Of a DNA stretch of 64,000 nt, positions 17,368 through 27,188 are shown one piece after another. The position numbers were made by a program, and so were the translations under genes. This DNA comes from Clostridiales bacterium (GTDB lineage Bacteria > Bacillota > Clostridia > Oscillospirales > CAG-272). Location: assembly GCA_022793655.1 (NCBI GenBank), contig JAAWDG010000008.1, forward strand, positions 22,783 to 86,782, in the 5' to 3' direction. Numbering within the stretch: the first letter of the stretch is position 1; the number at the start of each line of letters is the position of its first letter. The notes under the pieces were generated by a model. The model did not search any database. It had not been told where the DNA came from and worked only from the letters and a program-made list of their open reading frames with translations.

Positions 17368-17396
17368 TTGCATTTTTTTGCCGAAAGGTGTACAAT
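17368..17396 (+). promoter_or_regulatory. Promoter of the GtrA-fusion gene
   Basis: TTGCAT (17368-17373), 17-base spacer, TACAAT (17391-17396), giving a leader of about 95 bases before the start at 17501. Confidence 0.6.
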
Positions 17397-17500
17397 AATA
17401 AAAACAATGAAGTATACTATGGCCAATAATCAGGGCTGAGCGTGCTGGCAGTATCCAGCAAATTTGGCGATTATAAAGGCTGATGAGATAAAGGATGCGA

Positions 17501-18625
17501 ATGATGCAGGAAACCGCTGTATTGCTTCCCGTTTTTCATACGGATGAGACAGTCGTGAATAAAGCCAAGGAATTAACGGAGGCAGGGTACTTCGTTTTTT
17601 GTGTATGTCCGCATAGTTTGCGTCTTTTTAGTTCTTTTCAAATATTAAGTCAATGGGCAGAGGTCTTTTTCTGCAAGAAAGAATCGGGTCGTACAGAGGC
17701 AATATTAGAAGGTCTTGCTGTGCTGGCAGAACGCTCTGACATTTCCTTTATTATTACGCTCGAGCCGGACGAACGGTATTCTGCGCATACGGTATTGCGC
17801 CTGCAAGAGGAGTTGCGCCGGCAGCCGGATGGCTTGATGATCGGCTCACATGAGTATTCGGATTATTCATTTGGTAAACGAACCGCTTATTTTATAGCAA
17901 GCATGGGGTATCGTTTTATCGCGGGTGAAAGAGTTTTTGATCTGCAAACAGGGGCGCTTGGCTTTTCTGTGGAATGTTGCCATACGTTGCTCCCTTTAAT
18001 GGAAAAAAGGAAAACACAGCCGTTTGAGATGAGTGCTATTTTATCGCTCTGCTTGCATGGCACCAGAACCAAAGAGATCCCATTAGGCGTATTTCCGGGT
18101 AACTTGAAAGAGGGACAAGCAGAGAACTCTTCTATAAAACAAATACAAAATACGAAAGAATTTTCTGCTTGGCGGCTTAGCGATTTGTGCAAGTGTTTAT
18201 GTTCTTTTGTCTTTATATCTCGCTTTGCGTTGTTTGCTTTTTCCAGCTTGCTTGCTTTTTTGGTCGATTGGTCTGTTTTTGAGCTGCTTCATATTGAATT
18301 GTCGAATACGTCGCTGCACGAATCGTTTGTGACTCTTACGGCCCAGCTTGTGGCCCGTGTAATCTCGGCCTCTTTGAATTTTTGGATTAACTATCATTTT
18401 GTTTTTAAGAGTAAAGAACGTATTGGTGCGTCGGCGCTTCGATATTCTTCTACCGTTGTTTTTATTCTTTGCTTACAAGTGGTGCTGATGTATTGGATGG
18501 ATACAGTGTTATCCTTGTCGGTCACTTACACGCCGCTATTAGTACAAGCCTGCACGTTTTTTGTTAATTATATCATCCAAAAAAAGATGGTATATAAAAC
18601 GCGTAAGTTACCGGCAGAAATTTGA
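17501..18625 (+). CDS. Degenerate glycosyltransferase-2 domain fused to GtrA-like membrane domain
   Basis: 374 aa. Residues 1-220 look like a family 2 glycosyltransferase of the DPM1/polyprenol type (LPVFHTDETVVNKAKEL at the start, LEPDERYSAHTV where DxD is expected, a GxxGF turn near 150), but the DxD motif is changed to EPD. Residues 230-370 are four hydrophobic segments matching the GtrA family (FALFAFSSLLAFLVDW, ARVISASLNFWINYHFVFK, C-terminal NYIIQKKMVYK). Such pairs flip or transfer lipid-linked sugars for envelope glycosylation. AAAGG 6 bases before the ATG at 17501 supports this start over the one at 17495. Confidence 0.75.
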   Translation: MMQETAVLLPVFHTDETVVNKAKELTEAGYFVFCVCPHSLRLFSSFQILSQWAEVFFCKKESGRTEAILEGLAVLAERSDISFIITLEPDERYSAHTVLRLQEELRRQPDGLMIGSHEYSDYSFGKRTAYFIASMGYRFIAGERVFDLQTGALGFSVECCHTLLPLMEKRKTQPFEMSAILSLCLHGTRTKEIPLGVFPGNLKEGQAENSSIKQIQNTKEFSAWRLSDLCKCLCSFVFISRFALFAFSSLLAFLVDWSVFELLHIELSNTSLHESFVTLTAQLVARVISASLNFWINYHFVFKSKERIGASALRYSSTVVFILCLQVVLMYWMDTVLSLSVTYTPLLVQACTFFVNYIIQKKMVYKTRKLPAEI

Positions 18626-18667
18626 ATTTTATGTGATGAGTAACAGCATCACGCTTGTGGAAATGTC

Positions 18668-18704
18668 AAAAAAGAAGATGTGCTATGCACATCTTCTTTT
18701 TTGG
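18668..18704. terminator. Bidirectional terminator between GtrA-fusion gene and SLH protein
   Basis: AAAAAAGAAGATGTGC / GCACATCTTCTTTTTT, a 16-bp stem with a 2-3 base loop, A-run and T-run on opposite sides. The plus-strand gene ends 43 bases before it; the minus-strand SLH gene ends at 18776. Confidence 0.88.
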
Positions 18705-18775
18705 GAGAAATATTTATGAATTCCTCCGAATAAGGAGAATTTTTCGGAGGGAAGCATTCACCTTATTTTTTTAGG

Positions 18776-21109
18776 TTAAATGGCTGGTTGGTGTTCAGCT
18801 TCTAAGAAACGCATAAGCATGGACGCCATTTCGGCTCTTGTGGTGCCTTTTTGCGGATTCATGTTTAGGATGCCTCTATCCTTGCTTCCGGAAATAAAGC
18901 CAGTATCTAATGCATACTTTAACGGCACTTGGGCGTGCTCTGAAATCAGATTGCGATCTTCAAATTTAGAGAACGATGTTCTTTGACTATAGGATACATC
19001 GTATTCTTTCACTTTGGATGCATATCGATACAGCATAGTGGCCATATCTTCTCGGTTGATTTTTTCTTCGGGTGCGAACAGGGTGTTTTCTTTGTTGATG
19101 CCATAGACTACACCTTCGTTATAGGCCCACAGAATTGCATCGTAGTAGTATTTACCCTCAGGGACGTCGGTAAACTGTTTCTTTAGGCCTTCTACGCTCG
19201 GGCTGTCTTCTTCTCTGTAAAGGATGGCTGCTAACATTCCTCTGGTGCAGGTTTCTTCTGGTTCAAACATTGTATCGCTTGTTCCGAGCATCAGTCCCTT
19301 GACATATACATACTCAACTGCGTTCTCATACCACTCGCCGGCAAGGTCAATGAACTTGGTAAATTCGGCTGTGAAGCTTGCATAAACGGTTATGTTTTCT
19401 TTGACTTCATTTAAATCAACAGCTTCGCCATTTTCGTCAACCCATTTATCGAAGGTATAGGTATAATCTTTTGTCTTACCCTTTGTCGGAGCAGCGATCT
19501 CGGCTTTCGTTCCGTAGTCTACAGTAGCTTCACCAATCTTGGTTGGCCCATCACCGTCGGTCATAAAGGTTACAGTGTACTTGTTTAGTATTGCTGTATA
19601 AGAGGCATATACAATGATATCTGTTGTGATGTTGTTAAGAGTAACCTCGGCGCCATTCTCGTCTACCCACGTATCAAATGTGTAAGTGTATTGGGCTGTG
19701 GCATCTTTCGTTGGTGTTTCAGAGGCTGCAGCGGCAGAACCGCTGGTTACTCTTACTTTGTCTAATTCTGTTTCTTTGTCTTCATCTATGAAAATGACGT
19801 CATATCTTCTTTCGGTAGCTATGTATTTCGCAACATAGGTTGCATTTTCTTCGGCGATAACATTTGTAAAATCAACTTCTGCGCCTTTGGCGTCAATCCA
19901 CTTGTCAAAATCAAAAGAATTTTGAGCGGTGGATTCTTTTTCAGGCGTGGGAACAAATTCAGCGATGGCTGTTCCGGGCGGCACTTGTATCGAAGATTCG
20001 TTGGAATCATCATCGTTTTTAAAAGTAATGGTTACGTAATCGCGGGTGTCTTCTACCCAAACCGGGTATAGATCCAGTGTGCCGAGTACATGGGAGACGG
20101 TTACTTGTTCGTCGTTTGGTTTTGTACTCCAGCCGCCAAAGCACCAGTGCTTGCCCTCCGTGTCAATTTTCCAATCATCTAATGTTTTTTCAAGTTTCGG
20201 TACGGCGATAGGAATCACGTCTGTTGTGATGGGACCATAACCAGCGGTTGCCTCTTCAAAAGTTTGCGTGCCGATTTCTTCACCATCAAAATCATGATAA
20301 GTTACCGTAGAGACAGATGTAAAGATTACATCTTGAATCACTTCCAAAAACGCGTCTTTTGTGTTTGTGTCCTTATAATCACCTGCTTCGTCAAATACAA
20401 CATCGGTTAGTGCTTCGTTAACGCTGAGCACCTTGACCGTTACGTCTTTATCAAAGGATAAGTCAAAATCAGATAGATAATAAAGATACATGCGATTCCA
20501 AGCGTTATTTGAAGCAGAAGCGTCTAAATAAGCATTCACTAAGAATGTGTATACGCCGTTTGAAACCTCTTGGGTCGCGGTGTGTGGGGTGTAAGGCAGC
20601 GGCCAAAAGTCGTTATTACCTTTGTAATGGGTACGGCAATATCGTTCAGAGACGGTAACAGAGGTTGTTTCACCTTCAGCTAACCCCGAAATTTCAACGG
20701 TATACCCAGCCGCCCAGGTATTGGCGTATTTTATCGCACGCACGCCATAGGGATAAGGCTCGGTGTAAGGGCCGCGGCCTGGATCCTTTGTTCCGTTGTA
20801 AATATAGTCGGTAGAGCTAACCGTGCCATCTTCTGCCGTGGTCGTTTCGATTATTTTGTGAATATCGATGGGCGCTGTGCCTTCGGTTGCTCCATTGGTG
20901 CCCACGATGTTCAGTTTGCTGCCGGCGGTAAGTTCAATGGCTTCAGAATTGATGAGTGTGGCGAGCATGTCGGTAGAATCGGCCATGGTCTCCCAGTCAA
21001 CTACCATTTGTGTGTACTTTGGGGCGTCATCCGCTGAAATTGGCAGTACTGAGAAACCGGCGAGCATGACAATGGCGAGCAAAACCGACAAAATTTTTGT
21101 TGCTTTCAT
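18776..21109 (-). CDS. Secreted SLH-domain surface protein with Listeria-Bacteroides-type repeats
   Basis: 777 aa. Signal peptide at 1-27 (ending near PISADDA). Residues 30-260 form a domain shared with the upstream neighbour (NTWAAGYTVEI, GVYTFLVNAY). About 360-585 are three repeats of roughly 75 aa with the pattern YTYTFDKWVDENG...ITVYASF, as in InlB B-repeat/Flg_new modules. From about 587 come three SLH motifs (FIDLAGEWYENAVEY, FTDVPEGKYYYDAI, NREDMATMLYRYA) that bind pyruvylated secondary cell wall polymer. TTG at 21115 opens the frame, but ATG 21109 has AAAGGA ten bases upstream. Follows the larger SLH gene by about 70 bases and may share its transcript. Confidence 0.85.
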   Translation of the reverse strand: MKATKILSVLLAIVMLAGFSVLPISADDAPKYTQMVVDWETMADSTDMLATLINSEAIELTAGSKLNIVGTNGATEGTAPIDIHKIIETTTAEDGTVSSTDYIYNGTKDPGRGPYTEPYPYGVRAIKYANTWAAGYTVEISGLAEGETTSVTVSERYCRTHYKGNNDFWPLPYTPHTATQEVSNGVYTFLVNAYLDASASNNAWNRMYLYYLSDFDLSFDKDVTVKVLSVNEALTDVVFDEAGDYKDTNTKDAFLEVIQDVIFTSVSTVTYHDFDGEEIGTQTFEEATAGYGPITTDVIPIAVPKLEKTLDDWKIDTEGKHWCFGGWSTKPNDEQVTVSHVLGTLDLYPVWVEDTRDYVTITFKNDDDSNESSIQVPPGTAIAEFVPTPEKESTAQNSFDFDKWIDAKGAEVDFTNVIAEENATYVAKYIATERRYDVIFIDEDKETELDKVRVTSGSAAAASETPTKDATAQYTYTFDTWVDENGAEVTLNNITTDIIVYASYTAILNKYTVTFMTDGDGPTKIGEATVDYGTKAEIAAPTKGKTKDYTYTFDKWVDENGEAVDLNEVKENITVYASFTAEFTKFIDLAGEWYENAVEYVYVKGLMLGTSDTMFEPEETCTRGMLAAILYREEDSPSVEGLKKQFTDVPEGKYYYDAILWAYNEGVVYGINKENTLFAPEEKINREDMATMLYRYASKVKEYDVSYSQRTSFSKFEDRNLISEHAQVPLKYALDTGFISGSKDRGILNMNPQKGTTRAEMASMLMRFLEAEHQPAI

Positions 21110-21178
21110 TCTCAAGTGATCCTTTCTTTATTTCATATAAATTTTGTTGTTTCAGGACCGATATGCGATTCTGAAAAA

Positions 21179-24100
21179 TTATTTAAGAATCAAATGTACG
21201 CTTTGCCTTGGTTTTAGGGTAATGGTATAGGTATCGCCTGAGTAATTTTTCATCATGACGCCGGTTTCAGCGTCCCAAATTTCATCTACTTTTTCGTTTA
21301 ACGTGGCTGTTAATTCGCTTTCACCCTCATTGGTGAAGAATAAAACGTCCTTTCCATACTTGCGTATATGTGTCATACGCAGATATTCATTGCCTTGGAT
21401 GCGTAAGGCGGTATAGCTCTTGTTTCGCAGTGTGTTCACATATGAAGTGGGGCTGCCGGCGTATTGACTGTAGGTAATGACGGTACCGCCTTCTTGCTTG
21501 AATTTTTCCAAGAAAGCCATTGTATCACTGTCATACGTACGGTCAATAACTACAACTCGATAGCTTTGGTTTGCAATTTTGATGGCGCCTTTTTCAAGAG
21601 CAGCCTTTTTTAAGAGTGAATCTTCTAAGTAGTTAAATTCTATTTGATTTTCATACATTGGTTTCACAGCGGCTGAGGGCAGATAATCTTTTGTACAAAG
21701 CACGGCAATATCCGTAATATTAATGCTGTCGGTATTCATTGCTGAACAGCGTTTGATATAATCGGAAATTTCTTTATATTCATCCCAGAATTCACTGTGC
21801 ATGCCTACTTCTGGCGGGCGCTCATCTTTTCTGGCGTCTCGGAGAGAGTAATAGAAAGCGTGGGGAATAATCAAATTGCAGCCGCGTGCGAATAGCCAGT
21901 CGATATACCATTTCATATCGTTTCTTGTAAAGGCATAGGGATCGTCATAGTGTCCGCAAACGCCGAAGCATTCATTGCCGTTGCGGCGTTTGCCGGTGTG
22001 TCTGGCGCTGTCTGAGGCGGCTTTTCCCATGGTGCTGTGTTCGCCGGTTACCATGCTGGCTTCACCGGGATAAAGATAGCGCCAGACAATATCTTGGCAG
22101 GGAATATCAAATTCTGAAAGCAGGCCAATATCCATACTGCTGCCCGGATGTCCTGTCAGGGCAATGCCATGTGTTTTGCACCAGTCTGCGATTTGTCCAT
22201 AATAAACTGTCTTTAAGCGCTCGTAAACCACTTGTTCGTACAGTTCATTGACTGTGCGGCCGCGGGAACTATTTTGTTCGTAAAACAAATAGTATAACTC
22301 CTCTTCTTTGATGCCGACGGCTTTCATATCCTCCATCAAATCGTCTGTCCAGGCCAATAAATTGCCTTTGTGCATACGGCCTAAAATACTTGGTTCGTCG
22401 GTAAAGATAGCAAGAATGGTATTGCCGAAGTAATCTTTTAATTCATCATAGTATTTTTGATGGGTCAAGCGAATGAAAGAGGCAACCGCGTTGGGATTCA
22501 AAAGGTCGGCGCTGCGGGGTGCCCTTGGCTGGTTATCGTCTTCACCGTAATAGACACCGCGAATCGTGCCATAGGAGTAAGCTAAAATAATATAATAGGT
22601 CTCGTCGCCCCGTTTAAAGCTGGTGATGATTTTTTCATCACTCCCTACATCTGGTGAAGTGCTGATTTTAATGCCTTTGGATGCGTATTCGGGATTTTCT
22701 TTTACCACCTGTCCATTGCAAGCGCCGGAGGGATACATGGCTTCATCGTATAAAAATACTTTCATGTTTAGTTCGGTTGCCAGTTCCACGGCATAACGCA
22801 CATAGTGCATCCAGCTTTCGCCCATATATTCAATGTCTTCTGTTAGGCCAAGGCGTGGGTGAATGACAAAGCCATCAACGCCTTTTTCTTTAAAAGCGCG
22901 CATTTGCCGACTGATTTCCTCTTCGGTCAACTGGTCGTTCCAAAACCAGAAGGGCATAGGGGTAAATTCTTCAGATGGATTGGCAAATTCTTCTGCTAAG
23001 CGGTTGCCGTCCGCCAGGAATCGCTGCATGACAGAAGCCATCATCGCACGGGTGCTGTTGCCTTGCGGCTCAAGAATGGTATTTTCGCCGGCTGGACTGC
23101 CGGACATATACTTGCGGCTGTCTTGTATCATCCATTTCATGGCGTCAGCCGCATATTCGGTGACATGATCACCGTCGGTAAAACTTGAAAAATCTGTTTT
23201 TTTATCAATTGACATATCGTAGAACCTCACTTTGGCAGCATATCGATAGAGCATAGCGGCCATCTCTTCGCGTGTTATATAATGATTCGGTGAAAATGTG
23301 GTTGGAGAGGAGCCCGCTACCACACCGGCGTGATACGCCCAGCGAACGGCGTTTGCATAATACGCCGTGTTAGGAACATCGGTGAACGGAACAGCCGGCA
23401 GCGAAGAAACATCTCTTGAACCCTCCATTCGATAAAGAACCGCGGCAAACTGCGCTCTTGTTGTTGGTGTTTCAGGTTCAAATTCATTGTCGCTAACACC
23501 AAACATAATTTTATTGAGAACTGTGTATTCAACCGCGGGACGGAACCAATCTTTATCTTTTACATCAATAAAGCGATTGATAAACACAATGTTAAATGTA
23601 GGGCGTATTTCGATATCACTAAGAACAGACGACAAATCGGCGGTTTTACCATTCGATACATAAACCCATTGATCAAATTGATAAGATTTATCCTTGTCTC
23701 CTTTAAGTGTGGGCATAATAAGGCCAGTAAGTGCTTCTGCGTGCTTAACCGAAAGCATTTGTTCAAGAGTTCGGCCATCGACCGAGTAAACATATACAGT
23801 ATGCGATTTTAATTCTTTTTTGAAATGTGCATAAAGGTCTATTTCATCGGTTACCGAAGCAAGATCAATTTTTCTGCCGGTGTTGTCGCTCCAATAGTCA
23901 AAGGTATATATATATTCGTCCGCTAAATCTTTTTCCGGCTTAATGTCGGTGGTCAATGGAAGACCAGGGATGATGGGTTCTTTGCCGTATTCTTCGCTTC
24001 CGTCTTCTGAATAAAAGGTAGCAAACGGAACGCCTGTTGCTTCAAATACCGGATAAACCTCCATGTTGCCGTAGACATAAGCAACATCGGGCTTTTTAGC

Positions 24101-24940
24101 GCCTGGGGTTAAACTCCAACCCTTGTGTTCGTATGTAACACCGTTTTTTTGATAGCTTGCTAAGGCACAGTCGAGCGGAACGCCTGGTATAACAGGCGTT
24201 GTCATTGAAGAAAATGAGTAGTCCTTATGCGTATTCATTGTTTTTGTGCTGTGTGTGCTTCCGTCAAGGTTGTGATATGTCACGGTGGCCAGACTGGAGC
24301 AATCAGCTGTGGCATAATCAGTTGAATCAGCCGTTGCTTCTACTTGCGCCAAAACACGCATGGAGACATCTGCGCTGAACTTGATATCAAATTGTCTAAC
24401 CCACAAAAGAAAAATGCGGTTGGGCCGTTGAATTTTCGTTTGCGTTTGATAGCCATTTACTAAAAAGGTATAGACGCCGTCTTGGGTTAGCGTGTACTGT
24501 TGGATGTCGGTTACATACCAGCCGCCGCCTTGCTGGCCCTGGTTATCATGTCCCCAACTCGTGTTGGTTACTGATGCGGTAACCGGTTTGCCGGACTCAA
24601 TGCCTTTGATCTCTATAACATAGCCAAAAGCCCAGGTGTTTGTGTTTTTCATCCATTTGGTTTGCTTGGTTGCTTGTTTAGACTGCTCAGCATGAGTGCT
24701 GGCCGAGGAAGCGTTCTCGGTTTCGGGCGTAATTGCCGTGTCAAGACCGACGGTCGATGAATCGCCGATGACTTTGATCGTATTGTTCGCAGATATCGCT
24801 TGCCACCCATGGTCAATATCTTCGGTACGCATGAGCATTTCGGATTTTTCTGCATGGGCGTTGCCGGCAATCGGCAGCATGCAAACAAGCATAGCGGCTG
24901 CTGTGACAGCACTCATCATTCGGTGTATCCGTTTATGCAA
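21179..24940 (-). CDS. SLH-anchored protein with C-terminal glycoside hydrolase-like (GH106-like) barrel
   Basis: 1253 aa, start codon TTG with AAAGGAGAG upstream. Signal peptide 1-30 (ends NAHA). Residues 40-215 match the N-terminal domain of the downstream SLH protein (NTWAFGYVIEI, GVYTFLVNGY). Two or three InlB-type repeats follow to about 455, then SLH motifs at about 458-640, unusually in the middle. From about 650 a catalytic-looking barrel starts with PMPFWFWND, then GVDGFVIHPRLGL, FLYDEAMYPSG and AIFTDEPSILG, and ends in a beta domain. The barrel resembles large glycosidases of the GH106 (rhamnosidase) type; acidic residues in YDEA and TDEP are candidate catalysts. Substrate unknown. 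Confidence 0.8.
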   Translation of the reverse strand: MHKRIHRMMSAVTAAAMLVCMLPIAGNAHAEKSEMLMRTEDIDHGWQAISANNTIKVIGDSSTVGLDTAITPETENASSASTHAEQSKQATKQTKWMKNTNTWAFGYVIEIKGIESGKPVTASVTNTSWGHDNQGQQGGGWYVTDIQQYTLTQDGVYTFLVNGYQTQTKIQRPNRIFLLWVRQFDIKFSADVSMRVLAQVEATADSTDYATADCSSLATVTYHNLDGSTHSTKTMNTHKDYSFSSMTTPVIPGVPLDCALASYQKNGVTYEHKGWSLTPGAKKPDVAYVYGNMEVYPVFEATGVPFATFYSEDGSEEYGKEPIIPGLPLTTDIKPEKDLADEYIYTFDYWSDNTGRKIDLASVTDEIDLYAHFKKELKSHTVYVYSVDGRTLEQMLSVKHAEALTGLIMPTLKGDKDKSYQFDQWVYVSNGKTADLSSVLSDIEIRPTFNIVFINRFIDVKDKDWFRPAVEYTVLNKIMFGVSDNEFEPETPTTRAQFAAVLYRMEGSRDVSSLPAVPFTDVPNTAYYANAVRWAYHAGVVAGSSPTTFSPNHYITREEMAAMLYRYAAKVRFYDMSIDKKTDFSSFTDGDHVTEYAADAMKWMIQDSRKYMSGSPAGENTILEPQGNSTRAMMASVMQRFLADGNRLAEEFANPSEEFTPMPFWFWNDQLTEEEISRQMRAFKEKGVDGFVIHPRLGLTEDIEYMGESWMHYVRYAVELATELNMKVFLYDEAMYPSGACNGQVVKENPEYASKGIKISTSPDVGSDEKIITSFKRGDETYYIILAYSYGTIRGVYYGEDDNQPRAPRSADLLNPNAVASFIRLTHQKYYDELKDYFGNTILAIFTDEPSILGRMHKGNLLAWTDDLMEDMKAVGIKEEELYYLFYEQNSSRGRTVNELYEQVVYERLKTVYYGQIADWCKTHGIALTGHPGSSMDIGLLSEFDIPCQDIVWRYLYPGEASMVTGEHSTMGKAASDSARHTGKRRNGNECFGVCGHYDDPYAFTRNDMKWYIDWLFARGCNLIIPHAFYYSLRDARKDERPPEVGMHSEFWDEYKEISDYIKRCSAMNTDSINITDIAVLCTKDYLPSAAVKPMYENQIEFNYLEDSLLKKAALEKGAIKIANQSYRVVVIDRTYDSDTMAFLEKFKQEGGTVITYSQYAGSPTSYVNTLRNKSYTALRIQGNEYLRMTHIRKYGKDVLFFTNEGESELTATLNEKVDEIWDAETGVMMKNYSGDTYTITLKPRQSVHLILK

Positions 24941-25301
24941 TTTTCGTCACTCTCCTTTTATAGATTAAATGTTACTATATTGGTTCATAAAATTGATCGG
25001 TGTGAAGACTAAACTAAAAGTAAAGAATAACTATATAGAATGACAATCATAAAAATAAATGCAAATTGGTATACATGCTCTTGCAGTATATAGAGAATGG
25101 CGATACTTGTTAAGAAATGTTGAATACAATAAGTGATTTGGCTATAATTTGGTTAAAATAACGAACAAAATGAATAAAAACAAATTGTATTTACATCATT
25201 ATTATAGGCAAAGTTGTGTTGCAATACAATTGCAATATTGCTCATGGACATTGCAAATCTGATATTTTTGCGATTTTGCTAAATGAGGATTTACATTAGC
25301 A
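24941..25301. other. AT-rich intergenic region upstream of the large SLH gene
   Basis: 361 bases without a credible gene. It must hold the promoter of the minus-strand SLH gene and the 3' end of the glycogen operon, but no strong -35/-10 pair or terminator hairpin stands out. Short GCAAT/ATTGC repeats occur at about 25220-25255. Confidence 0.5.
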
Positions 25302-27155
25302 TTATTTTTGCTTAATTTTATAAATGCCGGCTTGCCAAGCCTCAAGACAGATTTTTTCTTCTCTTTGCGTAATCAAATTATAATATAAGTGCTCAGAATC
25401 GAAGTAAAAAGGCGTATCGCCTTGATTGATGGCAATCACAATCTCATCTCTTTGATAAACAATGTGATGTTGTTCTGCCAACAAAATAGTGAGCAGACCT
25501 TCTTTGAAGGCCTCTTCTTGCCCGCGCAGCCGACAAAGCGACTGATAAAAGGATAATAATTCGCTGTCCTCACGCCCCCAAGGGAAAAAACGACGATTGA
25601 AGGGATCGTGATAACCCTCTAATCCGGCTTCGTCTCCATAGTAAATGCAGGGGACCCCCGGCAGGGTTGCGCACAGAGTAAAGGCCAGCTTTAAGCGCTG
25701 AATACCTTTTTTTCTTTCTTCGGGCGTCATGCATCGGTTTGCTAATTCTTGGTTTGAGGCGCCGCCGGCCTCCTTACCGCCTAAAACAGTCAGAATACGC
25801 TCGGTATCGTGTGTGCCTAAAAGGTTCATTAAATTGTCAGAGACGCATTTCGGATAGTTGGCATATTGGGTGAGCACGCTGCGCGCAAACGCCGTTCCAT
25901 CGCCGTTTTTGATAAAGTCAATAATCGCGTTACGCAAAGGATAGTTGGTTACCGAGTCTAACTCATGTCCCCTGAAATATTGCCGTCTTTTTGAATAGGC
26001 GATTTTGTGAGAAGCATCCTCCCAGACTTCGCCGATGATGATGCATTTTGGATTTGCTTGTTTGGCTCTTTTTGTAAGTTTGGTTAAAAAATCATCGGGC
26101 AGTTCGTCGGCTACATCCAAGCGCCAGCCGGCAATACCTTGTTCGATATAATGGGCAATAACTCCTTTTTCACCATAAATATATTCTTGAAAAGAGGGGC
26201 TGTTTTTGTTGGTGGTCGGCAGAATATCAATCCCCCACCAGCTATGATATTCTGTTGGATAGTTTGAAAAGGTATACCAATCATAATAAGGAGAGTCTTT
26301 AGACTGAAACGCGCCTGTGCTGCTGTAATGTCCATATTTATTGAAATATAAACTGTCATCTCCTGTGTGGTTGAATACCCCGTCTAATATGATTTTGATA
26401 TTTCTTTTGTCTGCCTCAGCAATGAGGGCTTGCAGCGCTTCGTCGCCGCCGAACATGGAATCCACGTGCATATAACACCCAGTGTCATATTTATGATTAC
26501 TGCGTGCTTCAAAAATAGGGCTTATATATAAGCAGGTAACACCTAATGAGACTAAATAATCTAATTTTTCGATGATTCCGTATAAGTCGCCGCCAAAAAA
26601 CAAATCGTTTGCGAGCGGGTCGCCTGGTTTTTCGGGAAACTGGGGGGTATCATTAGGACTTTGGGCCATTTTAGCATATGATTTTGGCGCACAGCAGCCG
26701 CTTTTATAAAATCGATCGACAAAAATGTGATAGATGACACCGCCTTTGAGAAATGATGGGGGGGTATAATCTTTTGCATAGACCGTCAACTGAAATGTGG
26801 TCGTGCCAGTCAAAGGATTGATAACATAGTGAGCGCCTTGTTCATCGCGATATTCGATTTGATAGAAATAGAGCGCTTCTTTTTCGGTTGGTAGCGGGCA
26901 GATGTAGGTATCCTCCCGGCCACCAAATGAATCGATCGTAAAAGATCTTCTTTGCGCCTCAACCTTTTCGCAGTCCGCACTGGTGTAAAGCAGAGTAAAT
27001 GCAAAAGCGCCGCAGCGCGCAGGTACGGAAAGAGAAAGAATGACGCTTTCTGTTTCCCGAAACGCACCAAAAGGAGAAACATCGGTTTCTCCTTTATATT
27101 TTTTTATTTTTATTTGATGTTCCGCCTGATAGTCAGGGTGGTTTTTAAATTGCAT
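25302..27155 (-). CDS. GH13 alpha-amylase / neopullulanase-like enzyme
   Basis: 617 aa, no signal peptide, so intracellular. An N-terminal beta domain (1-150) precedes the (beta/alpha)8 barrel. Family regions: DGVFNHTGDD, GWRLDVADE (nucleophile Asp near 346), IIGEVWED (acid Glu near 375) and LGTHDTERIL (Asp near 445). The N-terminal module and ISPIFEARSNHKYDT are typical of the cyclomaltodextrinase/neopullulanase branch. Last gene of the glycogen operon, 33 bases after glgP, where it probably breaks down maltodextrins or limit dextrins. Confidence 0.9.
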   Translation of the reverse strand: MQFKNHPDYQAEHQIKIKKYKGETDVSPFGAFRETESVILSLSVPARCGAFAFTLLYTSADCEKVEAQRRSFTIDSFGGREDTYICPLPTEKEALYFYQIEYRDEQGAHYVINPLTGTTTFQLTVYAKDYTPPSFLKGGVIYHIFVDRFYKSGCCAPKSYAKMAQSPNDTPQFPEKPGDPLANDLFFGGDLYGIIEKLDYLVSLGVTCLYISPIFEARSNHKYDTGCYMHVDSMFGGDEALQALIAEADKRNIKIILDGVFNHTGDDSLYFNKYGHYSSTGAFQSKDSPYYDWYTFSNYPTEYHSWWGIDILPTTNKNSPSFQEYIYGEKGVIAHYIEQGIAGWRLDVADELPDDFLTKLTKRAKQANPKCIIIGEVWEDASHKIAYSKRRQYFRGHELDSVTNYPLRNAIIDFIKNGDGTAFARSVLTQYANYPKCVSDNLMNLLGTHDTERILTVLGGKEAGGASNQELANRCMTPEERKKGIQRLKLAFTLCATLPGVPCIYYGDEAGLEGYHDPFNRRFFPWGREDSELLSFYQSLCRLRGQEEAFKEGLLTILLAEQHHIVYQRDEIVIAINQGDTPFYFDSEHLYYNLITQREEKICLEAWQAGIYKIKQK

Positions 27156-27188
27156 ATTGATGCTCGTTTCTTTATTTAATAGCGTGAA

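Noticed and set aside
18703..18775. Second hairpin (CTCCGAA...TTCGGAG) as a terminator of the SLH gene
   Set aside because: Stem is short and no T-run follows on the minus strand; the hairpin at 18668-18704 is far better.
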